Below are positions 15,325 through 24,069 of a stretch of DNA of 24,072 nt, piece by piece. Numbering within the stretch: the stretch's first letter is position 1; every line of letters starts with the position of its first letter. The stretch comes from an uncultured Lachnoanaerobaculum sp. Lineage in GTDB: Bacteria > Bacillota > Clostridia > Lachnospirales > Lachnospiraceae. Under the pieces are notes generated by a model, which was given only the letters and a program-made list of their open reading frames with translations, ran no database searches and was not told the DNA's origin. Both the position numbers and the translations under genes were made by a program. The DNA lies in assembly GCA_916720285.1 (NCBI GenBank), contig CAKAQP010000010.1:1-24072 (forward strand). Reading direction: 5' to 3'.

Positions 15325-16911
15325 GTGAACTTTGGAGAGATAAGTAAGAGAAGAACATTTGCCATAATATCACACCCGGATGCCGGAAAAACAACATTGA
15401 CAGAGAAGTTTTTGCTCTATGGAGGTGCTATTAACTTGGCAGGAAGTGTAAAGGGAAAAAAGACTGCCAAATATGCGGTAAGTGATTGGATGGAGATAGA
15501 AAAGGAGAGAGGTATCTCTGTAACTTCATCTGTTATGCAGTTTAACTATGACGGATTTTGTATAAACATTTTGGATACACCGGGACATCAGGATTTCTCT
15601 GAGGATACATACAGAACTTTGATGGCGGCAGATTCTGCAGTCATGGTAATAGATGCAAGTAAGGGTGTTGAGGCACAGACTATAAAACTTTTTAAGGTCT
15701 GTGTAATGAGAAAGATACCTATATTTACATTTGTAAACAAGCTTGACAGAGAGGCGAGAGATCCTTTTGAGCTCTTGGATGAGATAGAAAATGTGCTCGG
15801 CATAAGAACATGTCCTGTAAACTGGCCTATCGGATCGGGAAAGAATTTTAAGGGTGTATATGACAGACAGACGAAGCTTATAAATAAGTTTACTGCAACC
15901 CATGCCGGAATGAAGGAAGTTGATACTCAAGTTATCGACCTTGATGACAGTAAGCTGGATGATTATATCGGATTTGACTATGCTGATATATTAAGAGGAG
16001 ATATAGAGCTTTTGGACGGTGCAAGTGATGATCTTGATATGGAGAGAGTGTCTGCGGGTGAACTGAGCCCTGTATTTTTCGGCTCGGCTCTTACAAACTT
16101 CGGAGTGCAGACCTTCCTTGAACATTTCCTCAAAATGACCACATCACCTCTTAAGAGAAAAACTCATGACGGAGTGGTAGATCCTATGAAGGATGAGTTC
16201 TTCTCCGCCTTTGTATTTAAGATTCAGGCAAATATGAACAAAGCCCACAGAGACAGAATCGCATTTATGAGAATATGTTCAGGCGAGTATGATGCAGGTA
16301 TGGATGTTTTCCATGTACAGGGAAATAGAGAGATAAAGCTCAATCAGTCAACACAAATGATGGCGGATGAGAGAAAGATAGTTGAAAAGGCATATGCCGG
16401 AGATATTATCGGAGTATTTGATCCGGGAATATTCGGTATAGGTGATACACTTGCTACTGTAAACAATATTGAGTTTGAAGGTATACCTACTTTTGCACCT
16501 GAGCATTTTGCCAGAGTACGTCAGGTGGACACCATGAAGAGAAAGCAATTCCTAAAGGGTGTGTATCAGATAGCTCAGGAGGGTGCAATCCAGATTTTCC
16601 AGGAGTATAATACCGGAATGGAAGAGATAATAGTGGGAGTTGTAGGTGTGCTCCAGTTTGAAGTATTATTATACAGACTGAAAAATGAATATAATGTAGA
16701 TGTAAAACTTGATAAACTGCCTTACGAGCATATAAGGTGGATAGATGAAACATCTACTGTAGATATAGATAAGATACAGGGAACAAGTGATATGAAAAAG
16801 ATTAAAGATCTTAAAGACCGCCCGCTTCTTATTTTCACACACCCTTGGAGTGTGAGAATGGTTGAGGAAAGAAATGAAGGATTGGTTTTAAGTGAGTTCG
16901 GAAAGAACTAA
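15325..16911 (+). CDS. prfC: Peptide chain release factor 3 (RF3)
   Basis: Translational GTPase that recycles RF1/RF2 from the ribosome after termination. 528 residues, normal length. The N-terminus EISKRRTFAIISHPDAGKTT carries the P-loop (17-24). Switch I has ERGISVTSS, G3 is DTPGH (84-88) and G4 is NKLD (138-141). The GDLL-like domain II and the C-terminal RF3 domain (GVLQFEVL, RLKNEYNVDV) follow. RF3 rather than EF-G or TetM-type: the EISKRRTFAI start, the length and the C-terminal domain all match. The start is GTG directly after the coaBC stop, with GAGG nine nt upstream inside coaBC. Confidence 0.96.
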   Translation: MNFGEISKRRTFAIISHPDAGKTTLTEKFLLYGGAINLAGSVKGKKTAKYAVSDWMEIEKERGISVTSSVMQFNYDGFCINILDTPGHQDFSEDTYRTLMAADSAVMVIDASKGVEAQTIKLFKVCVMRKIPIFTFVNKLDREARDPFELLDEIENVLGIRTCPVNWPIGSGKNFKGVYDRQTKLINKFTATHAGMKEVDTQVIDLDDSKLDDYIGFDYADILRGDIELLDGASDDLDMERVSAGELSPVFFGSALTNFGVQTFLEHFLKMTTSPLKRKTHDGVVDPMKDEFFSAFVFKIQANMNKAHRDRIAFMRICSGEYDAGMDVFHVQGNREIKLNQSTQMMADERKIVEKAYAGDIIGVFDPGIFGIGDTLATVNNIEFEGIPTFAPEHFARVRQVDTMKRKQFLKGVYQIAQEGAIQIFQEYNTGMEEIIVGVVGVLQFEVLLYRLKNEYNVDVKLDKLPYEHIRWIDETSTVDIDKIQGTSDMKKIKDLKDRPLLIFTHPWSVRMVEERNEGLVLSEFGKN

Positions 16912-16923
16912 GAAAGGAATATT

Positions 16924-18327
16924 ATGAGAAAATACAGACAGGAAATAGAAAAATATATAGATGAGCACAGAGACGAGATGGTAGCAGATATCATTAAGCT
17001 CTGCTCTATAAACAGTACAAGAGGCGAGTATGTGGAGGGTGCACCTTTTGGTGAAGGTCCCAAAAGAGCACTTACTATGGCACTGAGTATTGCTGAAAAA
17101 TACGGTTTTGACATAACAAACTATGATAATTATGCAGGCGCAATAGATCTTAATAACAAAGAAAAAGGACTTGATATACTTGCTCATTTGGATGTAGTAC
17201 CTGAGGGAGAAGGATGGAGCGTTACAGCCCCTTTTGAACCGAAGGAAATAGACGGAAAGATCTACGGAAGAGGAACTTCTGATGATAAGGGACCTGCGGT
17301 TGCGGCGCTTTTTGCTCTTCGTGCTGTTAAGGATTTGAACATACCTGTAAAAAAGAATACAAGACTTGTTTTGGGTACGGATGAGGAGTGTGGAAGCAGT
17401 TGTATAAAGTATTACTATACCAAGGAAAAAGAAGCTCCTATGACATTCTCACCGGATGGAGAATTTCCGGTAGTGAATATTGAAAAAGGACAGTTACAGG
17501 GTGAGTTTTCAGCCGCTCTTGAAGATGCCGGTGAAAAAAGACTTGTAAGTATTGAAGCAGGTACAAAGGTAAATGTAGTACCTCCAAAGGCAAAGGCGGT
17601 TATAGAGGGATTTGGTATAGAAGAAGTTGAAGCAAAAGCCAAGGAAGTGACTAAGGAAACAGGTATACAGTTTAAGTACGATCTTGTGCCGGTTTTTGAG
17701 ATTACGGCACTTGGTGCAAATGCACATGCATCAACTCCTGAGAACGGTAATAATGCTATAACAGGACTTTTGGAACTGCTTTGCAGACTTGATTTCTCAC
17801 CTTCAAAGAAGATAGATACAATAAAGAAATTATATTCTCTTATGCCGCATGGAGATACAAAGGGTGAGGCAATGGGCATTGCCGTAGAGGATGAGAGAAG
17901 CGGTGCTCTTACACTTGCATTTTCAATGCTCACTTTAAAGAATAATATAATGCACGGATTCTTTGACAGCAGGATTCCTGTAAGCGGTGACGGAGATAAG
18001 ATATTAAAAACCGTCAGGGAAAAATTTACAGGCATAGACGTGGAATTTTTAAATGATTCGGTTCTGGCACCACATGAGGTGGATGGAAATTCACATTTTG
18101 TAAAGACATTGCTCTCAATATATGAGGACTATACAGGTCTTAAGGGCGAATGCATTGCCATGGGAGGCGGTACTTATGTACACAATATTGAAAACGGTGT
18201 TGCATTTGGTGCGGTTTTCCCGGGTACGGATACAAAAATGCATGGAGCCGACGAGTTTGTTGTAATAGATGAGCTTATTGCTTCGACAAAAATATTTGCA
18301 CAGTCCATAGTGGAGTTGTGTAATTAA
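16924..18327 (+). CDS. pepV: PepV-type M20 metallo-dipeptidase
   Basis: Cytosolic two-zinc peptidase that cleaves a broad set of dipeptides to free amino acids. 467 residues, same size as Lactobacillus PepV. The metal and catalytic residues fall at the expected M20 places: His88 in AHLDVVPEG, bridging Asp120 in GRGTSDDKGP, Glu154/Glu155 in GTDEECGS, Asp178 in SPDGEFPV and His440 in MHGADEF. These lie one residue from the published L. delbrueckii PepV numbering as I recall it. MGGGTYVHN also fits. AAAGGA lies six nt before the ATG, 12 nt after prfC. metN begins eight nt downstream, which suggests that dipeptide use and methionine import are expressed together. Confidence 0.93.
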   Translation: MRKYRQEIEKYIDEHRDEMVADIIKLCSINSTRGEYVEGAPFGEGPKRALTMALSIAEKYGFDITNYDNYAGAIDLNNKEKGLDILAHLDVVPEGEGWSVTAPFEPKEIDGKIYGRGTSDDKGPAVAALFALRAVKDLNIPVKKNTRLVLGTDEECGSSCIKYYYTKEKEAPMTFSPDGEFPVVNIEKGQLQGEFSAALEDAGEKRLVSIEAGTKVNVVPPKAKAVIEGFGIEEVEAKAKEVTKETGIQFKYDLVPVFEITALGANAHASTPENGNNAITGLLELLCRLDFSPSKKIDTIKKLYSLMPHGDTKGEAMGIAVEDERSGALTLAFSMLTLKNNIMHGFFDSRIPVSGDGDKILKTVREKFTGIDVEFLNDSVLAPHEVDGNSHFVKTLLSIYEDYTGLKGECIAMGGGTYVHNIENGVAFGAVFPGTDTKMHGADEFVVIDELIASTKIFAQSIVELCN

Positions 18328-18335
18328 GGGGGAGT

Positions 18336-19358
18336 ATGGATTCTATTGTAAGCTTAAAGTCCATGGGCAAAGTCTTTCATACAAAGAACGGAGATGTAAA
18401 GGCCCTGGATGATATAAATCTGGATATAAACAGAGGGGAAATATTCGGAATAATAGGTTTATCGGGAGCAGGTAAGTCTACTTTGGTCAGATGTATCAAT
18501 TATCTGGAGGTACCTACTGAAGGAGATGTGTATTTTGAAGGCAAGCCTTTAAAGCAAATGGGTGAGCCGGGTATAAGAAATATCAGAAGGAATATGGGAA
18601 TGATATTTCAGCAGTTCAACTTACTTTCACAAAGAAATATACTGAATAATGTGTGCTTTCCTTTAGAAATAAGCGGTGTTCCAAGGGCTGCGGCTGTAAA
18701 AAGAGCAAAAGAGTTACTGAAGCTGGTGGGACTCTCAGACAGAGAAAAGGCATATCCTGCGCAGCTTTCGGGAGGACAAAAACAAAGAGTGGCTATAGCA
18801 AGAGCGATTGCCACCAATCCGAAGCTCTTATTATGTGATGAGGCTACATCGGCACTTGATCCTAAGACCACAAAGCAGATACTTGATCTTATAAAAGATA
18901 TAAATAAAAATATGGGAATTACGGTGATAGTAATAACTCATGAGATGAAAGTTATTGAGAGTATCTGTGACAGAGTTGCAATTATTGAAAACAGCCGTAT
19001 TGCCGAGATGGGCAGAGTTGAGGACATCTTTGCCAATCCTCAGTCTGATATCGGTAAGAAGCTTATACTCGGTGATGTATTGCCGAATAAAGAAATTGTA
19101 TCGGGAGTTAAACTTCGAATAGAATTTGACGGCAGAAGCTCTTTTGAGCCTGTACTCTCAAATATGATTTTATCCTGTGGAATTCCTGTAAATATTCTTT
19201 ATGCTCAGACTAAAGATATAGGCGGTTCGGCTGTGGGACATATGATAGTTCAGATTTCAGGTGAAGAAGAAGCCGCAAAGGCAAAAAGATATCTTGACAG
19301 TATAGGTGTGGTATACCATGAGGTGGAATTAACCGAAGGAAAGGAGCTGATAGATTAA
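18336..19358 (+). CDS. metN: Methionine ABC transporter ATP-binding protein
   Basis: ATPase of the MetNIQ importer on the inner face of the membrane. 340 residues. Walker A GLSGAGKST (41-49), the Q-loop in IFQQFNLL, the ABC signature LSGGQKQR (from 144), Walker B LLLCDEATSALDP (Asp168, Glu169) and the switch His in VITHE. The last ~75 residues form a NIL domain, which in known MetN proteins binds methionine and shuts transport down when the cell is full. GGGGGAG lies just before the ATG. It starts eight nt after pepV, with no room for an S-box or T-box leader, so its expression follows the pepV transcript. Confidence 0.95.
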   Translation: MDSIVSLKSMGKVFHTKNGDVKALDDINLDINRGEIFGIIGLSGAGKSTLVRCINYLEVPTEGDVYFEGKPLKQMGEPGIRNIRRNMGMIFQQFNLLSQRNILNNVCFPLEISGVPRAAAVKRAKELLKLVGLSDREKAYPAQLSGGQKQRVAIARAIATNPKLLLCDEATSALDPKTTKQILDLIKDINKNMGITVIVITHEMKVIESICDRVAIIENSRIAEMGRVEDIFANPQSDIGKKLILGDVLPNKEIVSGVKLRIEFDGRSSFEPVLSNMILSCGIPVNILYAQTKDIGGSAVGHMIVQISGEEEAAKAKRYLDSIGVVYHEVELTEGKELID

Positions 19359-19359
19359 T

Positions 19360-20007
19360 ATGACATCAATGATTTTAAAAGGTCTGTTTGAGACTTTATT
19401 AATGACTGTTGCTTCATCATTCTTCTCATACCTTATAGGTATTCCGCTTGGGGTTATTTTGGTTGTTACAGATAATACAGGTATAAAGCCCATGCCGAAG
19501 CTTAACGGAGTTTTGGGAATGATTATAAATCTGATAAGATCGGTTCCTTTTATGATTTTGCTTATTATGGTAATACCTCTTACAAGAATTATAGTGGGAA
19601 CATCAATAGGGCCTGTTGCAGTTATACCTCCACTTGTTATAGCGGCGGCACCTTATATCGCCAGAATGGTTGAGTCTTCACTAAAAGAGGTGGACGCAGG
19701 TGTAATAGAGGCGGCAAAGTCAATGGGTGCAAGTAATGCCCAGATAATATTTAAAGTGCTTTTACCGGAGTCAAAGCCATCTCTTCTTGTAGGTGCTGCA
19801 ATATCAGTTACAACAATACTCGGGTATTCGGCAATGGCAGGATTTACAGGTGGAGGCGGTCTTGGAACAATCGCCATAAACTACGGATATTACAGATATC
19901 AGACAGATATAATGTTTATTACCGTAGCAATACTTGTAATTTTGGTTCAAATAATACAGGAGATTTTTATGAGAAGTTCAAAAAGCTCCGATAAGAGAAT
20001 AAGGTAA
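19360..20007 (+). CDS. metI: Methionine ABC transporter permease
   Basis: Membrane subunit that forms the methionine channel as a dimer. 215 residues with five predicted TM helices. The cytoplasmic EAA loop that docks on MetN reads EAAKSMGASNAQIIFKVLLP, near residues 117-136. The GYSAMAGFTGGGGLG stretch is typical of MetI. One base separates its ATG from the metN stop. A 6-bp AT palindrome (TATAAC/GTTATA) follows the stop but is too weak to be a terminator. Confidence 0.95.
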   Translation: MTSMILKGLFETLLMTVASSFFSYLIGIPLGVILVVTDNTGIKPMPKLNGVLGMIINLIRSVPFMILLIMVIPLTRIIVGTSIGPVAVIPPLVIAAAPYIARMVESSLKEVDAGVIEAAKSMGASNAQIIFKVLLPESKPSLLVGAAISVTTILGYSAMAGFTGGGGLGTIAINYGYYRYQTDIMFITVAILVILVQIIQEIFMRSSKSSDKRIR

Positions 20008-20054
20008 TATAACAGGTTATAAAAAAAGACTATAAAGATATGAGAGCTAAATCA

Positions 20055-20083
20055 TTGACATAATATATTGTATGGTCTATAAA
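20055..20083 (+). promoter_or_regulatory. Strong promoter of metQ and the amidase gene
   Basis: Perfect TTGACA (20055-20060), 17-nt spacer, TATAAA (20078-20083, 5 of 6), 30 nt before the metQ ATG. It is one of the two best promoters in the window. The 106-nt metI-metQ gap is otherwise plain; there is no SAM riboswitch fold or terminator in it. Confidence 0.7.
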
Positions 20084-20113
20084 TTGTATATGAAATTTAA
20101 GGAGGAATAATAA

Positions 20114-20989
20114 ATGAAAAAAAGAATATTATTAGCATTAGGTTTGGTATCACTTCTTGCACTTGCAGGATGTGGAAAGAAGGCTGCAGATACAAATACA
20201 AGTGAAAGCGCAAGTGAGTCTGTAAGCGAGTCGGCAGAAACAAGTGCAGTTTCAAAAGATTTAAAGACAATCACTGTAGGAGCAACTCCTGCACCACATG
20301 CTGAAATTTTAGAGGCTGCAAGAGCAGAGCTGAACAAAGAAGGCTATGATTTAAAGATAGTTGAGTATAATGATTATATTCAGCCTAATGTGGCTCTTGA
20401 TACAAAGGAATTGGATGCAAACTACTTCCAGCATTATCCATACCTTGAGAACTTTAATAAAGAGCACAATACAACTCTTGTTTCAGCAGGTGCAATCCAT
20501 TATGAGCCTTTCGGTATCTATGCCGGAAAGACCGCATCACTTGATGCTCTTGCAGACGGTGCAAAGATTTCAGTGCCGAATGATGCCACAAATGAGGCAA
20601 GAGCATTGCTCTTACTTGAGGCAAACGGACTTATAAAGTTAAAAGATGGTGCAGGAATCAATGCTACGAAGCAGGATATAGTAGAAAATCCTAAGAACCT
20701 TGATATTCAGGAAATAGAGGCCGCACAGGTTGCAAGAACACTTAAAGATGTTGATGTTGCCGTTGTAAACGGAAACTATGCAATCGAGGCCGGATTAAAG
20801 GTAAGCGATGCACTCGCTATAGAGGATTCCAAGTCACTTGCGGCTACTACATATGCAAATATTATAGCTGTAAGAGAGGGTGATGAGAAATCCGATGCAA
20901 TTCTTGCACTTATAAAGGCTCTTGAAAGCGATACTGTAAAGAAATTTATCGAAAGTAAGTATAATGGTGCTGTTGTACCGATGTTCTAA
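20114..20989 (+). CDS. metQ: Methionine-binding lipoprotein of the ABC importer
   Basis: Extracellular NlpA/MetQ-family receptor that hands methionine to MetNI. 291 residues. A lipoprotein signal peptide ends in LALAGC with Cys20 as the lipid site. A Ser/Glu-rich tether follows (about 25-45), then the binding protein fold from ITVGATPAPHAEILEA. Family stretches include NVALDTKELDANYFQHYPYL, HYEPFGIYAGK, the VPNDATNEARALLLL region and VVNGNYAIEAG. AAGGAGG stands eight nt before the ATG. Its own strong promoter gives more receptor than MetNI, a common arrangement for lipid-anchored receptors. L- versus D-methionine preference cannot be read here. Confidence 0.95.
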   Translation: MKKRILLALGLVSLLALAGCGKKAADTNTSESASESVSESAETSAVSKDLKTITVGATPAPHAEILEAARAELNKEGYDLKIVEYNDYIQPNVALDTKELDANYFQHYPYLENFNKEHNTTLVSAGAIHYEPFGIYAGKTASLDALADGAKISVPNDATNEARALLLLEANGLIKLKDGAGINATKQDIVENPKNLDIQEIEAAQVARTLKDVDVAVVNGNYAIEAGLKVSDALAIEDSKSLAATTYANIIAVREGDEKSDAILALIKALESDTVKKFIESKYNGAVVPMF

Positions 20990-20992
20990 TCT

Positions 20993-22123
20993 ATGAGTAG
21001 ACTTACAGGGAAAAAGATTATATTTACTCTGATTGCCTGTGTATTTGCTTTTGTTTCTGTCGGAAGGATTACATTTGCTTCAGAGACAAGTGTAAAGACG
21101 GCTCTTGACAGTATTGATTTTGAAAGAAAGTCAAAAAATGAGATTAATCTGTTTTTTTCAGGCAACGGTATAATTGAAGTCGGCAGATATGTAATACTTA
21201 GAAAGGATGCATCTTCAAAGGACTTCAAAGAGATAAAGAGAATTTCATCCAAGGATGTAAATAAAACAGGAAATATTTCTTATACCGATAAAATAAGTAC
21301 AAACGGATATGTAAAATATGAGTACAGAGTGGACGCATATTTAAAAAACGGAAAGCAGGTAAAGGGTAAATCAATATTTGCAAGTAATGTCCTTATATGT
21401 ATTGATCCGGGACATTTTCAGACAAAGAATGCGATAGAAGGAGAGGACGGTTACGGCTACTCTGAATCTATGGCGGTATTAAAGCTTGGATTGGCCTTAA
21501 GAGACAGTTTAAAGAAAAACTACGGTATATCTTCTGTTCTTACAAGAACAACGGAAAGTATTACTATTGACGGATTTACAGATAAAAATCTGGATGGCGG
21601 TCATATTTCACTTAGAGGAGAAATGGCGGGAAGAAGCGGTGCGGATTTGTTTATATCATTGCATACTAATTCAAACAATTCACATGCAAACGGATATCCT
21701 ACAAATTCACAACCTGTTACAATTAATAAGCCGCTTATAATATTAAATTCTCTTGCAAAAGAAAATGAGATATGTATAAATATTGCCAATAAGATAGGTG
21801 AGAATTTATCTGTTGTAAACTTTAATGAAGGACTTGCAAAAAGTAAGGAATTTGATTCCGTTAAGAAAGGTTCCTTAAGTGAGTGGACTGTTGCTAAAAA
21901 TGACAGTATTACAATTAATGGCAGTGTATACTATAGAATGGGAGAAAATGGAGACTATTACGGTGTACTTAGAGGCGCAAATGTAGCCGGAGTACCGGGA
22001 ATGATAGTGGAACATGGTTTTCACTCGGTGCCTGAAGTCAGAAAAAAGGCAATGCAATCAGATTTGATAAATAAATGGGTTGAAGCGGATGCCAAGGCAA
22101 TAGCTGCAGGTTTCGGATTTTAA
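20993..22123 (+). CDS. Secreted N-acetylmuramoyl-L-alanine amidase (Amidase_3) with N-terminal beta domain
   Basis: Zinc amidase that cuts the bond between MurNAc and the stem peptide. 376 residues. A signal peptide (1-30) has basic MSRLTGKK, a hydrophobic core and likely cleavage near TFAS. Residues ~32-130 look like an Ig/FN3-type beta sandwich, perhaps a wall-binding or spacer domain. The catalytic domain has Zn ligands His141 (DPGH), Glu158 (YSESMAV) and His224 (SLHTNS) and catalytic Glu340 (IVEHGF). The gap from His224 to Glu340 (about 115 residues) is longer than in compact Amidase_3 domains, so there is an insert. It starts three nt after metQ with no clear SD site, so translation may rely on metQ. 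Confidence 0.88.
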   Translation: MSRLTGKKIIFTLIACVFAFVSVGRITFASETSVKTALDSIDFERKSKNEINLFFSGNGIIEVGRYVILRKDASSKDFKEIKRISSKDVNKTGNISYTDKISTNGYVKYEYRVDAYLKNGKQVKGKSIFASNVLICIDPGHFQTKNAIEGEDGYGYSESMAVLKLGLALRDSLKKNYGISSVLTRTTESITIDGFTDKNLDGGHISLRGEMAGRSGADLFISLHTNSNNSHANGYPTNSQPVTINKPLIILNSLAKENEICINIANKIGENLSVVNFNEGLAKSKEFDSVKKGSLSEWTVAKNDSITINGSVYYRMGENGDYYGVLRGANVAGVPGMIVEHGFHSVPEVRKKAMQSDLINKWVEADAKAIAAGFGF

Positions 22124-22160
22124 AAATTCCTCAGTAGGTTAAACCTACTGAGGAATTTTT
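22122..22160. terminator. Bidirectional terminator, perfect 19-bp stem
   Basis: Left arm 22122-22140 (AAAAATTCCTCAGTAGGTT) pairs perfectly with 22142-22160 around one A, which in RNA opens to a slightly larger loop. The stem ends in A5/T5, giving a T-run on either strand. It lies between the convergent stops of the amidase and the VWA lipoprotein. Confidence 0.88.
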
Positions 22161-22164
22161 GCTT

Positions 22165-24009
22165 TTAGTAAATAACCATGGCATCATATATTGCAATTGT
22201 TGCATTGGATCCCGGGTCTACAGAGTATTGTGAGAATCTCCATATACCGTCACTGCCTTTTTTTAGAATATATTCAGGCTTTTGATTTACTCTTTCCCAG
22301 ATACGTATCTGACTGTCTGCATTTGCACTCCATGAGTTCTTATATAGAGCGGTATTGACTTGAGTCAGCTTGTCTCCTGTAAATGAAGAGTATTTTCTGT
22401 CAAGTATAACATCATAGTCTTCGTTGGTAGCAAGTTTTATGGTGTTTTCATCCACCACAGTTATAGAACTTACATTGTAGGACATAAGACTTTCACTTAC
22501 TACATTGGCAAAGCCACCTGTAACCTGCTTAGTCATCTGATATTTAAGTCCGGTTTCATCTGTAGGACTTACGGTATCGTCAATTTTTGAAGCCATCTGA
22601 TTATAGCTGTGTGCATTCATATCTTCAATATAGCTTCTTAGGAAATTACCGAGAAGGGTGTTGAAGAAGTCATTTCCCGAGTTTGTTTCTATATCCGCAC
22701 TTCCTCCTACTCCGTCTCCTTTCACATATACATTGATATCTCTCTTATCTGTATAATTATTTGCATCAGGCATTTCATATTCTATTTCATAGTACTGTTT
22801 CATACCCTTGTAGATGTTGCTGTAGAAATTGCCCATATCCATACCGAAAGAGTTGAAGTATTTAAATTCACCACCTGAGGCGGAAGTAATCTGAATAAGA
22901 TCACTGTCATTCGCACTGTAATTATCACCTATTCTGACTATGTAAACAGGAATCTTGTATGCCGATACCACATTGATAACATCACTTGCGCTGTTGTAGC
23001 TTCCGACATCTTCGCCGTCGGTAAAAGCAAGGACACATTTTGCCCCGGGTATTCCGGACACATCCTGAACGGCATAGATAAGTGTATCATACAGCTTGGT
23101 TTGTCCTGATGCGATATATGAAAAAATCTTTTGGTTTAATGCGTTTACATCGGATGTGAATACACCGCTTTTATCAATATATGAGTTAAACTCTGTAAGC
23201 TTTACTTTATCACCCACATTGAACTGAACGGTATTAAGAAAAGTGGACATTACAGTTTTTGCGCTGCTCAGTCTTTCTCCTTCCATACTTGCACTTGTAT
23301 CTGCAACTATATCAATATTTAATGCGTCCTTTTGGTCAAGCATTGAAATATTTTTAATTGTTACAGACTGAAAGTCACCGTTTGCAACACTTTTTTCAGA
23401 TACATAGAACATATTTGGTGAGAGATTTGTAACAACATCACCCGAAGAGTCTTTTACATCAACATACATTCTGACTGTAGGATAATTGGTGTAGTCAAAT
23501 TGGACTATATTCACATCTAAACCGGTAAGTTTTGTACTTGAGTATTCTACAAGCTTGCTCCAGTTTTCTGAAACCTCTTTGTAATTGATAAAATTATGTT
23601 TTTTTATCATCTCGGAAATGTTTTCACTGTATTCTGTAAGCTTTTTCTTTTCATCTTCTGAAGCATATGGTACATCTGTGTTATCTAATTTTTCTACAAG
23701 TTCTTTAGCTGAAGTCTCAATTCTTGATTCTATTTGTGAAGTCAGTTTGACAAGCTTTTTGGCAATTAAAAGCTGATTCTTGTAATCATTGTCTCCGATA
23801 TCATCACATTCCGCATCAATCTTTTGAAGTCTTTCTTTTTCATTCTCCTCAAGACCGTAAGATTCAAGTTTTTCCACCAGGTCCATTTCCCATGCGTTGA
23901 ACTCCTGACCTTCAGTTATCTTTTTCAGACTGCCCTTGTCAACAAGACCGCATGCAGTCATAGAAACCGACAGAGCCAAGAAAGTAACAGCAATTATTAC
24001 TTTTTTCAT
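22165..24009 (-). CDS. VWA-domain lipoprotein with TcaA-like NTF2 C-terminal domain
   Basis: Predicted surface lipoprotein of 614 residues; function unknown. A signal peptide ends in the lipobox SMTAC (Cys20). Residues ~30-165 are charged, helical and coiled-coil-like. A short beta domain (NYPTVRMYVDVKDSSGDVVT, about 180-200) leads into a von Willebrand factor A domain (about 225-400) with MIDAS residues DTSAS (Asp237) and TDGED (Asp331). From about 440 the pattern FLRSYIEDMNAHSYNQM, a VDENTIKLATNEDYDV strand pair and a final GIWRFSQY resemble the NTF2-like domain that ends TcaA proteins; this is by eye. ATG 24009 gives MKKVIIAV; a TTG at 24015 (two residues more) sits closer to the AAGGAG site and cannot be excluded. 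It is convergent with the amidase. Confidence 0.82.
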   Translation of the reverse strand: MKKVIIAVTFLALSVSMTACGLVDKGSLKKITEGQEFNAWEMDLVEKLESYGLEENEKERLQKIDAECDDIGDNDYKNQLLIAKKLVKLTSQIESRIETSAKELVEKLDNTDVPYASEDEKKKLTEYSENISEMIKKHNFINYKEVSENWSKLVEYSSTKLTGLDVNIVQFDYTNYPTVRMYVDVKDSSGDVVTNLSPNMFYVSEKSVANGDFQSVTIKNISMLDQKDALNIDIVADTSASMEGERLSSAKTVMSTFLNTVQFNVGDKVKLTEFNSYIDKSGVFTSDVNALNQKIFSYIASGQTKLYDTLIYAVQDVSGIPGAKCVLAFTDGEDVGSYNSASDVINVVSAYKIPVYIVRIGDNYSANDSDLIQITSASGGEFKYFNSFGMDMGNFYSNIYKGMKQYYEIEYEMPDANNYTDKRDINVYVKGDGVGGSADIETNSGNDFFNTLLGNFLRSYIEDMNAHSYNQMASKIDDTVSPTDETGLKYQMTKQVTGGFANVVSESLMSYNVSSITVVDENTIKLATNEDYDVILDRKYSSFTGDKLTQVNTALYKNSWSANADSQIRIWERVNQKPEYILKKGSDGIWRFSQYSVDPGSNATIAIYDAMVIY

Positions 24010-24040
24010 ATCCAATAAAACTCCTTACTTTATTATTAAT

Positions 24041-24069
24041 ATTATACATCTTAAAATATTAAGTGTAAA
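24041..24069 (-). promoter_or_regulatory. Strong promoter of the VWA lipoprotein gene
   Basis: On the minus strand TTTACA (24069-24064, 5 of 6), 17-nt spacer, perfect TATAAT (24046-24041), about 31 nt before the ATG. The gene is therefore probably transcribed alone, or first in its unit, and ends at the perfect hairpin at 22122-22160. Confidence 0.7.

Noticed and set aside
17415..18035. 206-codon open frame on the minus strand inside pepV
   Set aside because: It lies fully antisense to a gene with every catalytic residue in place, is Ser/Pro/Phe-rich as shadow frames are, and has no ribosome site or neighbour.
20008..20021. TATAAC/GTTATA palindrome right after metI as a terminator
   Set aside because: Six weak pairs with a two-base loop, followed by A rather than T residues on the coding strand.
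20008..20113. SAM (S-box) riboswitch or T-box before metQ
   Set aside because: The 106-nt gap is too short and AT-rich, shows no conserved stems or terminator, and has a plain promoter. The metN start has only eight nt of upstream gap.
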